Numbered from the stretch's first letter, positions 7,260-15,933 are shown. The stretch is 36,111 nucleotides of DNA from Desulfobulbaceae bacterium (GCA_028718985.1 JAQUKQ010000015.1:1-36111); one strand, 5' to 3'. The notes: generated by a model from the sequence alone, not told the origin. A program made the numbers and translations.

Positions 7260-10111
7260 AAAACGATTTGAACGACATATCCCTGCTCGATCTGTTCCTG
7301 ATGGAAACAGTCTCGCAGTGCCTCAACCTGAGCCATGAGCTCGACAAATGGGATAATGCCCCTGGTGCCGGCCCTGACTTCAACGCCATGCACCGCGCCA
7401 TTCATTCCATCACTGGTGCGGCAAGAATTGTCGACCTGCAAGCCATTATCAATTTGGCACGAGCCATGGAGCACAGCCTGCCAATTGCGGCGGCGAAGCC
7501 CAGTTCCGAAACGTACACTCTCCTTCAATCGGCTGTCGACCTGCTCAATCAACTGGTGAAAGTCTCCGCCAGCCAAATCAAAGACACCCTGCACGAAAAG
7601 AAAAATCTGATTTCAAACATCTCCACGCATCTGCTTGAACTCAAAGCCTCACCCTCGTCCGTTTTGCCTGAAACGAGCAGCGCTCCCCCCGTCGTCCATA
7701 TTCCAACTGCCCTCGCGAGCCAAGGCCTCTTTCATATCTTCCGTGAAGATGCCGAAAACCACCTTGCCGTCCTCTCGGACAACCTCATTCAAATCGAAAA
7801 AAACCCTCGATCGGGAGTTCTTCTCGAATCCTCGATGCGGGCCGTGCACTCACTGAAAGGAGCGGCCAGAATTATCGAACTGGATGCCATCGTCACCCTG
7901 GCGCACGCGATGGAGGATATCTTCATCGCAGCGGAGAATGGAACCCTATCCCTAACTCCTGAGCACATTGACACCCTGTTTACCGCCGCTGATGCAATCA
8001 AGGATCTGACCAAGCAGGATGAAGAAAACCTGCCTTCATGGTTTGCCGACAACAACAAAACCATTTTCGCCCTGGCAGAGAAGCTGCTCCACACAGAAAA
8101 AAACTCGGCAGAGTGCAGCGTAGAGGCCGGGTCGCTCACACAACCTTCCGAGGCACCACAGGCAGTGAGCAATGAACCAGAGGAACCTCAAAACCTTTCT
8201 GCCACTCTGCATCACAACCGCCCCGGCCCAAACAACATGGATCGCCTGCTACGGGTTTCATCCCAAGGCATGAGTCAAATCCTTGCACTGGCCAGCGAAG
8301 CCATGATCGAATCACGCTGGCTACCGACTATCACCAGCACCATTACCCGTGTCAAACGACAGCAAGATGAAGTCTGGTACTCCTTGGAAAAAATCCGAGC
8401 GCAGCTGGCAGGATCTGGCATCCCACCCGCCCTCGATAGTGGCCTCGCCGACATCGTGGCAAAACTCAAACGCAACCAGGACTATTTCGGTCATCAAATC
8501 ATCGAACTGACGGAACACAGCACCCATGCCGTTACCATTGGTCACCGTCTACACCAAGAGATCCTCCGTAACCGGATGCAGCCATTATCCGAAGGGGTCA
8601 TCGGCCTGCCGCGGCTGGTTCGCGACCTCGCCCGGCAACAGAACAAGACTGTCCGTTTCGAGATCATTGGTTCCGAAACCATGATCGACCGAGACATCCT
8701 AGAAAAGTTAGAATCTCCCTTCAATCACCTTATCACCAACGCCATTGATCACGGCATTGAACCCTCCGCTCAGCGTGAAAAAATCGGCAAACCGAGAGAG
8801 GCATCACTCACCCTCACCGCATGTCACCATGCCGGCATGCTGGTGATTACGATCAGCGATGACGGTCGTGGCCTGAACTATGAAACCCTGCGGAAAAAAG
8901 CTGTCGAGAGGCGGCTGGTCTCCGAAAAGGTTGCCGCTGAGCTCACCGAAACCGAACTCTCCGAATTTCTTTTCCTGCCCAATTTTACGACGAAAGACTC
9001 AGCAGACAAGACCTCAGGCAGAGGCGTCGGCCTCGACATCGTCTACAATACCATCCGTGAGATCAGGGGGGAGATCAATCTGCACTCTATTCCCGGTCAA
9101 GGGCTGACCTTCGAACTCCATCTACCGCTTACCCTGTCGACCATCCGAGGGTTGCTCATGGAGATCAACAACGAACCATACGCCCTGCCACTGATCAACA
9201 TTGACCACGCAGTCCGCCTACCTCGAAACGAAATCAAAGAGATGGGGACTCGCCAATATTTCATCACCAACAACAAACGGGTAGGACTCATCACTGCCCA
9301 ACAGGCCCTTGATCTCAAAGAGCAAGAACAAGATGACGACACCCTGTCAATCATCGTCTTGGGCGGCACCAGCAACAACTACGGTCTTATCGTCGACCGT
9401 TTTCAAGGCATCCGCGATCTCGTCGTGCAACCCCTCAACCCAAGACTCGGCAAGTTACGCAGTATCAGCGCCGCAGCCATTGGCGAGGATGGCACGCCGA
9501 TTTTAATTCTCGACATTAACGATCTCAGGCAATCGATGGATCGTCTCATCTCCGGTGAACGCCTGCAACGAATCGAACCGCAAATTATCTCCAGCCACTC
9601 CAAACGTAAACGCATTCTGGCGGTAGACGATTCGATAACGGTACGTGAGGTAGAACGAAAGATCTTGACCGAACACGGTTTTGAGGTCGAAGTTGCCGTT
9701 GATGGGTTTGAGGCATGGAACATGATCCGCCTTAACCGCTACGACCTGATCATCACCGACATCGACATGCCAAACATGGATGGTATCGAGCTTTTGATCC
9801 ACATCAAAGAGGCGGCGGATTACGAAAACATTCCGGTCATCATCCTCTCGTACAAAGACCGCGAGGAGGACCGGGTGCGCGGCCTCGACGCCGGTGCCGA
9901 TTATTATTTGACCAAGTCCAGCTTTCACAATCTCGCCCTGATCGAGGCGGTTGAGGACCTGATAGGCCCTCCCAGCACCTCCCCTATTAACGAGAATGGC
10001 CAGAGGTGGGATAACTCGAGTCTCGCTGAAGATACTCTTCGTCCTTCTCATCTAACCGATCCCCCGCTCTTGAAGGGGGTGAACGTTACCAGCTCACGGA
10101 GCAGAATATGA
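7256..10111 (+). CDS. wspE: Hybrid CheA histidine kinase with receiver domain and two HPt domains, WspE
   Basis: This 951-residue kinase is expected to phosphorylate the WspR and WspF receivers. Its order is HPt-1 (about 8-105, His50 in AIHSITGAARIV) and HPt-2 (about 155-255, His198 in AVHSLKGAARII). A linker and dimerisation region follow, then an HATPase domain (HLITNAIDHGIEPSAQREK, SDDGRGLNYE, SGRGVGLDIV) and a CheW-like domain. A receiver follows with the phosphate-accepting Asp835 in ITDIDMPNMDG and the switch lysine in YYLTKSS. Pseudomonas WspE, as I recall, has one HPt, so the second looks like a duplication. A 45-residue unstructured tail after the receiver is also unusual. The stop overlaps the CheB start. 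Confidence 0.93.
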   Translation: MKNDLNDISLLDLFLMETVSQCLNLSHELDKWDNAPGAGPDFNAMHRAIHSITGAARIVDLQAIINLARAMEHSLPIAAAKPSSETYTLLQSAVDLLNQLVKVSASQIKDTLHEKKNLISNISTHLLELKASPSSVLPETSSAPPVVHIPTALASQGLFHIFREDAENHLAVLSDNLIQIEKNPRSGVLLESSMRAVHSLKGAARIIELDAIVTLAHAMEDIFIAAENGTLSLTPEHIDTLFTAADAIKDLTKQDEENLPSWFADNNKTIFALAEKLLHTEKNSAECSVEAGSLTQPSEAPQAVSNEPEEPQNLSATLHHNRPGPNNMDRLLRVSSQGMSQILALASEAMIESRWLPTITSTITRVKRQQDEVWYSLEKIRAQLAGSGIPPALDSGLADIVAKLKRNQDYFGHQIIELTEHSTHAVTIGHRLHQEILRNRMQPLSEGVIGLPRLVRDLARQQNKTVRFEIIGSETMIDRDILEKLESPFNHLITNAIDHGIEPSAQREKIGKPREASLTLTACHHAGMLVITISDDGRGLNYETLRKKAVERRLVSEKVAAELTETELSEFLFLPNFTTKDSADKTSGRGVGLDIVYNTIREIRGEINLHSIPGQGLTFELHLPLTLSTIRGLLMEINNEPYALPLINIDHAVRLPRNEIKEMGTRQYFITNNKRVGLITAQQALDLKEQEQDDDTLSIIVLGGTSNNYGLIVDRFQGIRDLVVQPLNPRLGKLRSISAAAIGEDGTPILILDINDLRQSMDRLISGERLQRIEPQIISSHSKRKRILAVDDSITVREVERKILTEHGFEVEVAVDGFEAWNMIRLNRYDLIITDIDMPNMDGIELLIHIKEAADYENIPVIILSYKDREEDRVRGLDAGADYYLTKSSFHNLALIEAVEDLIGPPSTSPINENGQRWDNSSLAEDTLRPSHLTDPPLLKGVNVTSSRSRI
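10061..10079. repeat. GC hairpin in the 3' end of the kinase gene
   Basis: Five C's at 10061-10065 can pair with five G's at 10075-10079 around a nine-base loop. It lies in the codons of the extra WspE tail and about 30 nt before the wspF ATG. It could modulate translation of wspF or mRNA stability, but may be incidental. Confidence 0.35.
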
Positions 10112-11133
10112 GAATCGGTATTGTCAACGATTCGGTCATGGCAGCAGAAGTTCTTCGCCGCATCGTCATCTCCTGCCCGGAGCATCAACTCCTCTGGATG
10201 GCCGTAAATGGTGAAGAGGCGGTAAGCAATTGCCAAGTAGCCCTGCCCGATTTAGTCCTCATGGATCTCATGATGCCGGTCATGGATGGAGTTGTCGCCA
10301 CCAGGCGTATCATGAAAAATACCCCTTGCGCCATCCTGATCGTCACCTCAAGTGTCACCGGTAATTCATCAATGGTCTTCGAGGCCATGGGTGCCGGCGC
10401 CCTCGATGTCGTGGCCACCCCTGTCCTCGGTCACAATAATACAAACATCACAACAAACGAACTGATTCGCAAAATCGAACTCATCGCAAAACTCATTGGC
10501 TGCGCACAGAAAAAGAGCAATGGCAGGCAGCAGAACCGGGCACTTAAACCTGCCGACCATCGAACAGATCCCCCCATGATCGCCATTGGCGCTTCGACCG
10601 GTGGACCGCAGGCCTTGACCACTATTCTAGCCCAGCTCCCAATCAACTTCCCGGCTACGGTTGTCATCATCCAGCACATGGACAAGAAATTTACCCACGG
10701 ACTGGCCTCGTGGATCAACCAACAAATTGTCATGCCTGTCAAAGTGATCGTTGAAAAAGAGCGCCCGCAGAAAGGTACCGTCTACGTGCCCAGCACCGAT
10801 CACCATCTGACGCTTACCACCAAGGGCACGTTCAGCTACTCTGTAGAACCGGCGGACAACTTTTATCACCCATCCGTCGATGTCTTTTTTCAATCCATCA
10901 GCACCAACTGGCATGGTACGATTATCGGAGCGCTCCTCACCGGCATGGGCCGTGACGGATCAACAGGCCTCCTTGCCTTAAAAGAGGCAGGACACCATAC
11001 CATCGCCCAAGATGAAGAGACATCTATCGTCTACGGCATGCCTAAGGCGGCAAAGCAATTAGACGCAGCCAAAGAGATCCTCCCCATCCACGAAATCGGC
11101 TCCCGCATCAAAGCATTGATAGGGGGGAAATAA
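10108..11133 (+). CDS. wspF: CheB methylesterase with receiver domain, WspF
   Basis: This 341-residue enzyme is predicted to remove methyl groups from the WspA receptor and so act as the brake on the pathway. The receiver (1-120) has its phosphate-accepting Asp53 in LVLMDLMMPVMDG. The esterase domain (about 150-338) shows the Ser163-His190-Asp283 triad in IGASTGGPQ, IIQHMDKKF and LLTGMGRDGSTG. It overlaps wspE by four bases (ATGA) and has a CGGAG ribosome site. In Pseudomonas, loss of WspF locks the system on and raises c-di-GMP; the same wiring is inferred here. Confidence 0.94.
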   Translation: MRIGIVNDSVMAAEVLRRIVISCPEHQLLWMAVNGEEAVSNCQVALPDLVLMDLMMPVMDGVVATRRIMKNTPCAILIVTSSVTGNSSMVFEAMGAGALDVVATPVLGHNNTNITTNELIRKIELIAKLIGCAQKKSNGRQQNRALKPADHRTDPPMIAIGASTGGPQALTTILAQLPINFPATVVIIQHMDKKFTHGLASWINQQIVMPVKVIVEKERPQKGTVYVPSTDHHLTLTTKGTFSYSVEPADNFYHPSVDVFFQSISTNWHGTIIGALLTGMGRDGSTGLLALKEAGHHTIAQDEETSIVYGMPKAAKQLDAAKEILPIHEIGSRIKALIGGK

Positions 11134-11135
11134 CC

Positions 11136-12212
11136 ATGCAAGCAACTCTGTTTAGCGATGACATCACCTCCATCAACAACTTCCACATCACGGTATTGTT
11201 AGTTGATGACCAGCCAATGATCGCCGAAGCCGTTCGCCGCGCCCTCGAAGAGGAGAAAGATATCGAGTTTCATTACTGTTCAGACCCAACCAAGGCCATC
11301 AAGATCGCCAATAAGATCAAGCCAACCATTATCCTGCAAGATCTGATCATGCCCGAGGTCAATGGACTGATGATGGTGAAATTCTTCCGGGTCAACAAAG
11401 AAACTTCTCAGGTGCCGATCATCGTTCTATCCACCAAGGAAGACCCTAAGATAAAAAGTGACGCCTTTAGTCTGGGTGTCAACGACTACCTGATCAAGCT
11501 CCCCGACAAGATTGAACTCATCGCCCGTCTGCGCTACCACTCCACCGCCTACATCCACCACAGACAGCGAGATGAAGCCTTTGCCGCCCTGCAGGAGAGC
11601 AAACGCCAGCTTCATGAGGCCAACCTGGCGCTCGAGAAACTCTCCTCCTTGGACGGACTGACCGGCATCGCCAACCGCAGGCAGTTCGATGCAGTGCTAA
11701 GCAAAGAGTGGAACCGGGCCATTCGAAACCGCATCCCCATCTCACTGGTGATGCTCGATATCGACTATTTCAAACGTTATAACGACACCTATGGCCACCA
11801 AAAGGGAGATTCTTGCCTGAAAAGAGTCGCCAAGATCTTACACGACAACGAAAAACGGCCCGCCGATCTAGCCGCCCGCTATGGTGGTGAAGAGTTTGCC
11901 GTGATCCTGCCAGAGACAGATCTAAGCGGTGCTACAGAGATTGCCACAACTATCCTGCAAGGCATACGAAATGCCACGATCCCCCATAAAACTTCAACCG
12001 TCAGTAAATGCTTGACCGCAAGCCTTGGTGTCACCAGCATGACCGCCGAAAGAGGAATGCTACCCGATATCCTGATCTCACAGGCCGACCAAGCCCTTTA
12101 TCAGGCGAAAGAAGAAGGACGTAATCGGGTGGTTGTTACGTATCGTTCGGAGGAGAGCCCCGCAGAGAAACAAAATGATTGCATTGCTCAACCCCAAGAT
12201 ATTGAACCGTAG
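11136..12212 (+). CDS. wspR: Receiver-GGDEF diguanylate cyclase, WspR
   Basis: This 358-residue response regulator is expected to make c-di-GMP from two GTP when phosphorylated by WspE. The receiver (about 16-140) has Asp69 in ILQDLIMPEVNG and Lys in LIKLPDK. A short helical stalk (about 140-180) leads to the cyclase domain, with LSSLDGLTGIANRR, the intact GGEEF site at residues 250-254, and the RPAD inhibitory site (R241-D244) five residues before it. Its size and layout match Pseudomonas WspR (about 347 residues). It is the last gene of the operon, two bases after wspF, and its presence is what makes this a Wsp and not a motility cluster. Confidence 0.94.
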   Translation: MQATLFSDDITSINNFHITVLLVDDQPMIAEAVRRALEEEKDIEFHYCSDPTKAIKIANKIKPTIILQDLIMPEVNGLMMVKFFRVNKETSQVPIIVLSTKEDPKIKSDAFSLGVNDYLIKLPDKIELIARLRYHSTAYIHHRQRDEAFAALQESKRQLHEANLALEKLSSLDGLTGIANRRQFDAVLSKEWNRAIRNRIPISLVMLDIDYFKRYNDTYGHQKGDSCLKRVAKILHDNEKRPADLAARYGGEEFAVILPETDLSGATEIATTILQGIRNATIPHKTSTVSKCLTASLGVTSMTAERGMLPDILISQADQALYQAKEEGRNRVVVTYRSEESPAEKQNDCIAQPQDIEP

Positions 12213-12308
12213 AATTTGTATCCGCCTCAAACACGACCCTCTTATCCTCTCTGGCATAGCCCAGAAATCAAACAGTCCTGTCGCTAAAAACTGACACCTA
12301 TTTTATAG

Positions 12309-12320
12309 TAGTAATTACTA
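12309..12320. promoter_or_regulatory. 12-bp palindrome, candidate activator-binding site
   Basis: TAGTAATTACTA is its own reverse complement. It lies about 165-190 bp upstream of the sigma-54-like promoter, the distance at which enhancer-binding activators often bind. In such AT-rich DNA it could also be chance. Confidence 0.35.
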
Positions 12321-12483
12321 TTCATTACAGACATATTATTTTCAGATCACTCCCTCTGCCTTGTCATCCTGTCTCCTTTTCCTGACAACTCTTCTACTAA
12401 ATATAAAAGTATTTATTACCAATAAAATCCCTTTTCAAACAATAAACTCTACAATATCGGTATATTAAGAAAAATATCCATCA

Positions 12484-12500
12484 TTGGCATGGAGCTTGTA
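12484..12500 (+). promoter_or_regulatory. Candidate sigma-54 (RpoN) promoter of the multihaem cytochrome
   Basis: TTGGCATGGAGCTTGTA matches the -24/-12 consensus TTGGCACG-N4-TTGCA with the correct 10-bp spacing after GG. The -12 element is TTGTA rather than TTGCA, its only core departure. Transcription would begin near 12512, about 48 nt before the cytochrome ATG. Confidence 0.5.
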
Positions 12501-12559
12501 ATGACTCCATCAACAAGTCTTCAGCATTAACTAAACCCATAACCTTATTCGGAGGAACG

Positions 12560-14740
12560 ATGCGAAAAAAACTGATAGGAAGTGCCGCAACATTGATTAT
12601 TCTTGGAGGCATGACACTTCAGGCTTGGGGCGCGCCCTCAACCTCAAGTCGTTTAAGAGCCACGAGCGCTACTTGGGACGCAGGGAAACAACAACTCAAC
12701 CTGCAAATCAAAGGAAGCAGTCAAGATAAAAAATTAACCTTGTCATATGGAGGCAAGGCGTACACCATGCGAGCAAGAGGTAAAGGCAAATTTGCCATCA
12801 CCCTAAAAGCCGTCTGTTATGACTCCAAAATTGAAGTCAAAAGCAATAGAGGGGCAAGTCTCTCCACCAGGGTTAAGGTCACAAACGGCAATGCCAGCAA
12901 AGGAAAAATCTGTAAGGCTGATAACAACCCAGGCGGAGGCAATGGAGGAGGCTCAACAGCAACTGGCGGTTATCAACTCCTCGCCTGGAACGACCTGGGG
13001 ATGCACTGTATGGACGGCAGCGACTTCTCAATCTTTTCTATTCTGCCGCCCTACAACAACCTTGTCGCCCAACTCGTGAAGAAAGGCAACGGGACAGCCA
13101 CTCGAGTCACCTCTGGAGTAACGATCACCTATGAAGCAGAAGCATCATTAGATGGAAAATGGAACACCATGAGCAGCACCAAGAGCAATTTTTGGGACTA
13201 TGCCGGCACCCTTTTCGGGGTAAGTCTCGCACCGGATGTCGGACTCACAGGCAATGCCGTGCAGAGTATGACCCCCCATCTGATGACTTATAACAGCACT
13301 CACGATTGGTGGAGTGCCGATGGTATTCCTACTGCGCCGAAAAATGACGATGGGAGTTACAACAGATATCCTATGGTCAAGGTGGTAGCCCGAGATTCCG
13401 TTAGCGGAGCGATACTTGCTACCACAACCACCGTACTGCCAGTCAGTGACGAGATGGATTGCAAAAAATGCCACGGGTCAAATGCGGGCTACACAGAGGC
13501 CCAACCAGCCGGAGGCTGGATCAATGATCCTGATGTCGATAAGGACTACAAGCTCAACATTCTCTCGCTGCACGACGAGAAAAATGGCACCTCACTTCTC
13601 GCTACTGCCGAGGGTGGCACCTCTGTTCTTTGCGCCTCCTGTCATAAAAGTAATGCCCTTGGTACCGCGGGCATGACCGGAGTTAAATCTCTAACAGCGG
13701 CCATTCACTCCCGGCATGCAAACGTGCTTGATCCTGCCAACGGAGCGCCACTAAACGACAGCGCCAACAGGAATGCCTGTTACGCCTGCCACCCAGGATC
13801 TACAACCCAATGCCTCCGTGGGGCAATGGGCAAGGCAACCGATGCTAGAGGAAATCTTTTGATGCAGTGCCAGAGTTGCCACGGAGTTATGAGCGCCGTC
13901 GGAGACTCCTCCCGGGAAGGCTGGTACGATGAGCCAGGCTGTCAGCACTGTCACCACGATGGCATCCGTGACCTGCAGGCCGTAAACGATCTAACAAGCG
14001 GCAGTCTCAAGGTCGTGACCGATACACGTTTTGCCACCAATCCAAACACACCTTTGGCCGGGAAAAGCCTCTACCGTTTCAGCACAGGACACGGCGACTT
14101 ACAATGCGAGGCCTGCCATGGAGCGACCCATGCCATCTACCCTTCGCTCCGAGCAGAAGACAACATTCAAAGCATTGCGGCGCAAGGTCATACAGGAACA
14201 ATTGCCGAATGCACCGCCTGCCACCTCAGCGTACCGAATACCGTCAATGGCGGCCCGCACGGGATGCACACCGTAGGTCAAGGCTGGATTAGCTCGCATC
14301 AAGATGTAGCAGAGAAAAACCCAGCAAGCTGCACTGCCTGCCATGGTAACAATTATGAAGGAAGCCCCTTATCCAGAACCTTCAGCACCAGAACCTTCTC
14401 TGTTGAGAACAGCAGCAAAACCTTTGCCGCAGGCCACCCAATCAGCTGCTATGACTGTCATAATGGCCCTGGTGGTGAAGGGACAGCGCCTGTTTCTTCA
14501 CCAAGCGCAGCAAGTGGTAATACGACATCAAATGTCAGCCAAATCCTCAGCACAACATGCCGCTCGTGTCATAGCAACAAGCAAAGCCTGGTCAGCTGTT
14601 CAAACAGTAAGTGGACAGCACACAACGGTAAACGGGTCAGCACCGCAATTTACAATGCAGTTAGCAAATCGATCACTGGCGCCATTTGCTCCTCTGTCGC
14701 ATCAAGCACAGGCTCATCGCAAGAAGACGATGATGACTGA
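12560..14740 (+). CDS. Secreted decahaem c-type cytochrome
   Basis: This 726-residue protein opens with a Sec signal peptide (MRKKLIGSAATLIILGGMTL, cleavage likely near AWG-AP), so it acts in the periplasm or outside the cell. A small beta-rich domain (about 30-120) and a glycine-rich linker (about 122-137) come first. A domain with LLAWNDLGMHCMDGSDFSIF near residue 142 follows, a segment I associate with large multihaem proteins of deltaproteobacteria. Ten CXXCH haem-binding motifs lie between residues 301 and 671 (CKKCH, CASCH, CYACH, CQSCH, CQHCH, CEACH, CTACH twice, CYDCH, CRSCH). The C-terminus ends in an acidic QEDDDD run. No membrane anchor is seen. A role in periplasmic or extracellular electron transfer is inferred; no named cytochrome is recognised. 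It has its own GGAGG ribosome site and candidate sigma-54 promoter. Confidence 0.9.
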   Translation: MRKKLIGSAATLIILGGMTLQAWGAPSTSSRLRATSATWDAGKQQLNLQIKGSSQDKKLTLSYGGKAYTMRARGKGKFAITLKAVCYDSKIEVKSNRGASLSTRVKVTNGNASKGKICKADNNPGGGNGGGSTATGGYQLLAWNDLGMHCMDGSDFSIFSILPPYNNLVAQLVKKGNGTATRVTSGVTITYEAEASLDGKWNTMSSTKSNFWDYAGTLFGVSLAPDVGLTGNAVQSMTPHLMTYNSTHDWWSADGIPTAPKNDDGSYNRYPMVKVVARDSVSGAILATTTTVLPVSDEMDCKKCHGSNAGYTEAQPAGGWINDPDVDKDYKLNILSLHDEKNGTSLLATAEGGTSVLCASCHKSNALGTAGMTGVKSLTAAIHSRHANVLDPANGAPLNDSANRNACYACHPGSTTQCLRGAMGKATDARGNLLMQCQSCHGVMSAVGDSSREGWYDEPGCQHCHHDGIRDLQAVNDLTSGSLKVVTDTRFATNPNTPLAGKSLYRFSTGHGDLQCEACHGATHAIYPSLRAEDNIQSIAAQGHTGTIAECTACHLSVPNTVNGGPHGMHTVGQGWISSHQDVAEKNPASCTACHGNNYEGSPLSRTFSTRTFSVENSSKTFAAGHPISCYDCHNGPGGEGTAPVSSPSAASGNTTSNVSQILSTTCRSCHSNKQSLVSCSNSKWTAHNGKRVSTAIYNAVSKSITGAICSSVASSTGSSQEDDDD

Positions 14741-14816
14741 TTAACGGTATGAAATCTTCAGATGAGGAACTTCATAAGTTCAACCGATCTCCTTAGTCTG
14801 ACTAAACAGTAGATTT

Positions 14817-14873
14817 TAAAATCAAAAGCCCTCCTTGCCCGTGCGAACTAGGCAAAGAGGGCTTTTGATTTTA
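14817..14873. terminator. Strong bidirectional terminator
   Basis: A perfect 17-bp inverted repeat pairs 14817-14833 with 14857-14873 (TAAAATCAAAAGCCCTC and its complement). It has an inner TTGCC/GGCAA pairing in the loop, and A/T-rich arm ends give a U-run in both directions. It lies between the convergent cytochrome and NlpC/P60 genes and can stop both. Confidence 0.9.
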
Positions 14874-14897
14874 TCCCGCATGAAGAAAATCATTCCA

Positions 14898-15689
14898 TCA
14901 AAAATACGATCTAGCCCCAATGTAATGTTTTTGGAAATATGCGGATGAGAGGCTTTCTCGGCTGACAGTCTTACCACGACTCGGGGCATGAATGAAGAGA
15001 TCGCCCCCTTGATAGATCCCGACATGAGAGACCTGTCCACTTCGATCAGTCGTAAAGAAAACCAAATCACCAGGACGAAGCTTATCCCGTTCAACGACGC
15101 GTCCCAAGCGGAATTGGTCGCGGGAGATGCGAGGCATGTCCAAACCGATGAGTCGATAGGCCATCATTGACAATCCACTACAGTCAAAACCAGAAACGAG
15201 GGAAACATCGCCAAATCGGTACGGCACTCCAACAAACTGCTGCGAGACCTTAACCAACTCCTTGCGTATTGACTCCTCTTGATCACGATAGCGCCAGGCA
15301 GGATAGGTCTCAGGGCGTATGATCTGATAGTCTGCAATGACTCCCGCCTGCATGAGTTGCCGAGCCGCAGTCAAAGCCTCCTCATAACACCTATAGCTGC
15401 CAAAACGCACCGGGTAGCTTCCACTGTTTTCCTTGAAATAGTACGCCGCAATCCCCTGTTCAACGAGGGTTGAACAGAATCGAAAGGCTGTATCGGCCTC
15501 CGTAAAAGCCCCGGCTTGAATAGCATATCCCAAGACTGGAAGAAGTCGCTGACTATGCAAAGCAGGGGACTGAGATACAAGGGCAAGGGGAGGGGTGGCT
15601 CTTTGTTTCGAGGAGCAACCAGAAAACAAGAGAACAAAAAGGCTAATAACGCAGAAATGCAGAAAATGGTTGCGAAACACTCTGTCCAT
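14898..15689 (-). CDS. SPOR and NlpC/P60 domain lipoprotein, probable peptidoglycan hydrolase
   Basis: This 263-residue cell-envelope enzyme probably cuts peptide bonds in peptidoglycan stems. A lipoprotein signal peptide (hydrophobic run, then lipobox LFSGC near residue 26) is followed by a SPOR domain (about 52-125, YAIQAGAFTEADTAFRFCST). SPOR domains bind denuded glycan, often at division sites. The NlpC/P60 domain (about 145-263) shows the catalytic Cys in SGFDCSGLSMMAY, His in VSHVGIYQGG and a further His in FIHAPSRG. The start at 15689 is chosen because it puts the lipobox at the normal distance. An in-frame ATG at 15761 would give an atypically long leader. Confidence 0.9.
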   Translation of the reverse strand: MDRVFRNHFLHFCVISLFVLLFSGCSSKQRATPPLALVSQSPALHSQRLLPVLGYAIQAGAFTEADTAFRFCSTLVEQGIAAYYFKENSGSYPVRFGSYRCYEEALTAARQLMQAGVIADYQIIRPETYPAWRYRDQEESIRKELVKVSQQFVGVPYRFGDVSLVSGFDCSGLSMMAYRLIGLDMPRISRDQFRLGRVVERDKLRPGDLVFFTTDRSGQVSHVGIYQGGDLFIHAPSRGKTVSRESLSSAYFQKHYIGARSYF

Positions 15690-15831
15690 CTGGTTTAATA
15701 CGCCCTTTCGATTTTGTTGACTTGATCCACTCAGGTAGCGGTAGAATCGAGAGCTTATCATGGCTCACTGATCTCCAACCTGACTCAAGAGCTTACAAGA
15801 AATTACACCATTACAACCGGAGGAACACCCC

Positions 15832-15933
15832 ATGGGCAGAGGCGATGCACGAACCAGACGCGGTAAAATTTTCAAGAAATCAAAGGGCAATAGTCGTCCA
15901 GGTAAAAAGGCTAAAAAAGTAGAAGAGAAATAG
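15832..15933 (+). CDS. 30S ribosomal protein bTHX (Thx family)
   Basis: This 33-residue, strongly basic protein starts MGRGDARTRRGKIFKKSKGN and ends with a Lys-rich tail. The MGKGDxRTRRGKI-type start is that of the small Thermus protein Thx, which fits into the head of the 30S subunit. A clear GGAGGA ribosome site lies about 8 nt before the ATG. The gene stands alone between the divergent NlpC/P60 gene and the convergent ftsK, and a hairpin follows it. It is easily missed because of its size. The main doubt is the divergent C-terminal half. Confidence 0.82.
   Translation: MGRGDARTRRGKIFKKSKGNSRPGKKAKKVEEK

Larger units (their letters stand above)
12213..12559. other. 347-bp AT-rich intergenic region upstream of the cytochrome gene
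   Basis: No coding region is seen. The stretch is clearly more AT-rich than the flanking genes. It holds a 12-bp perfect palindrome at 12309-12320 and a sigma-54-like promoter at 12484-12500. A GGAGG ribosome site lies just before the ATG at 12560. I see no strong terminator after wspR, so read-through into the cytochrome gene is possible. Confidence 0.6.
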
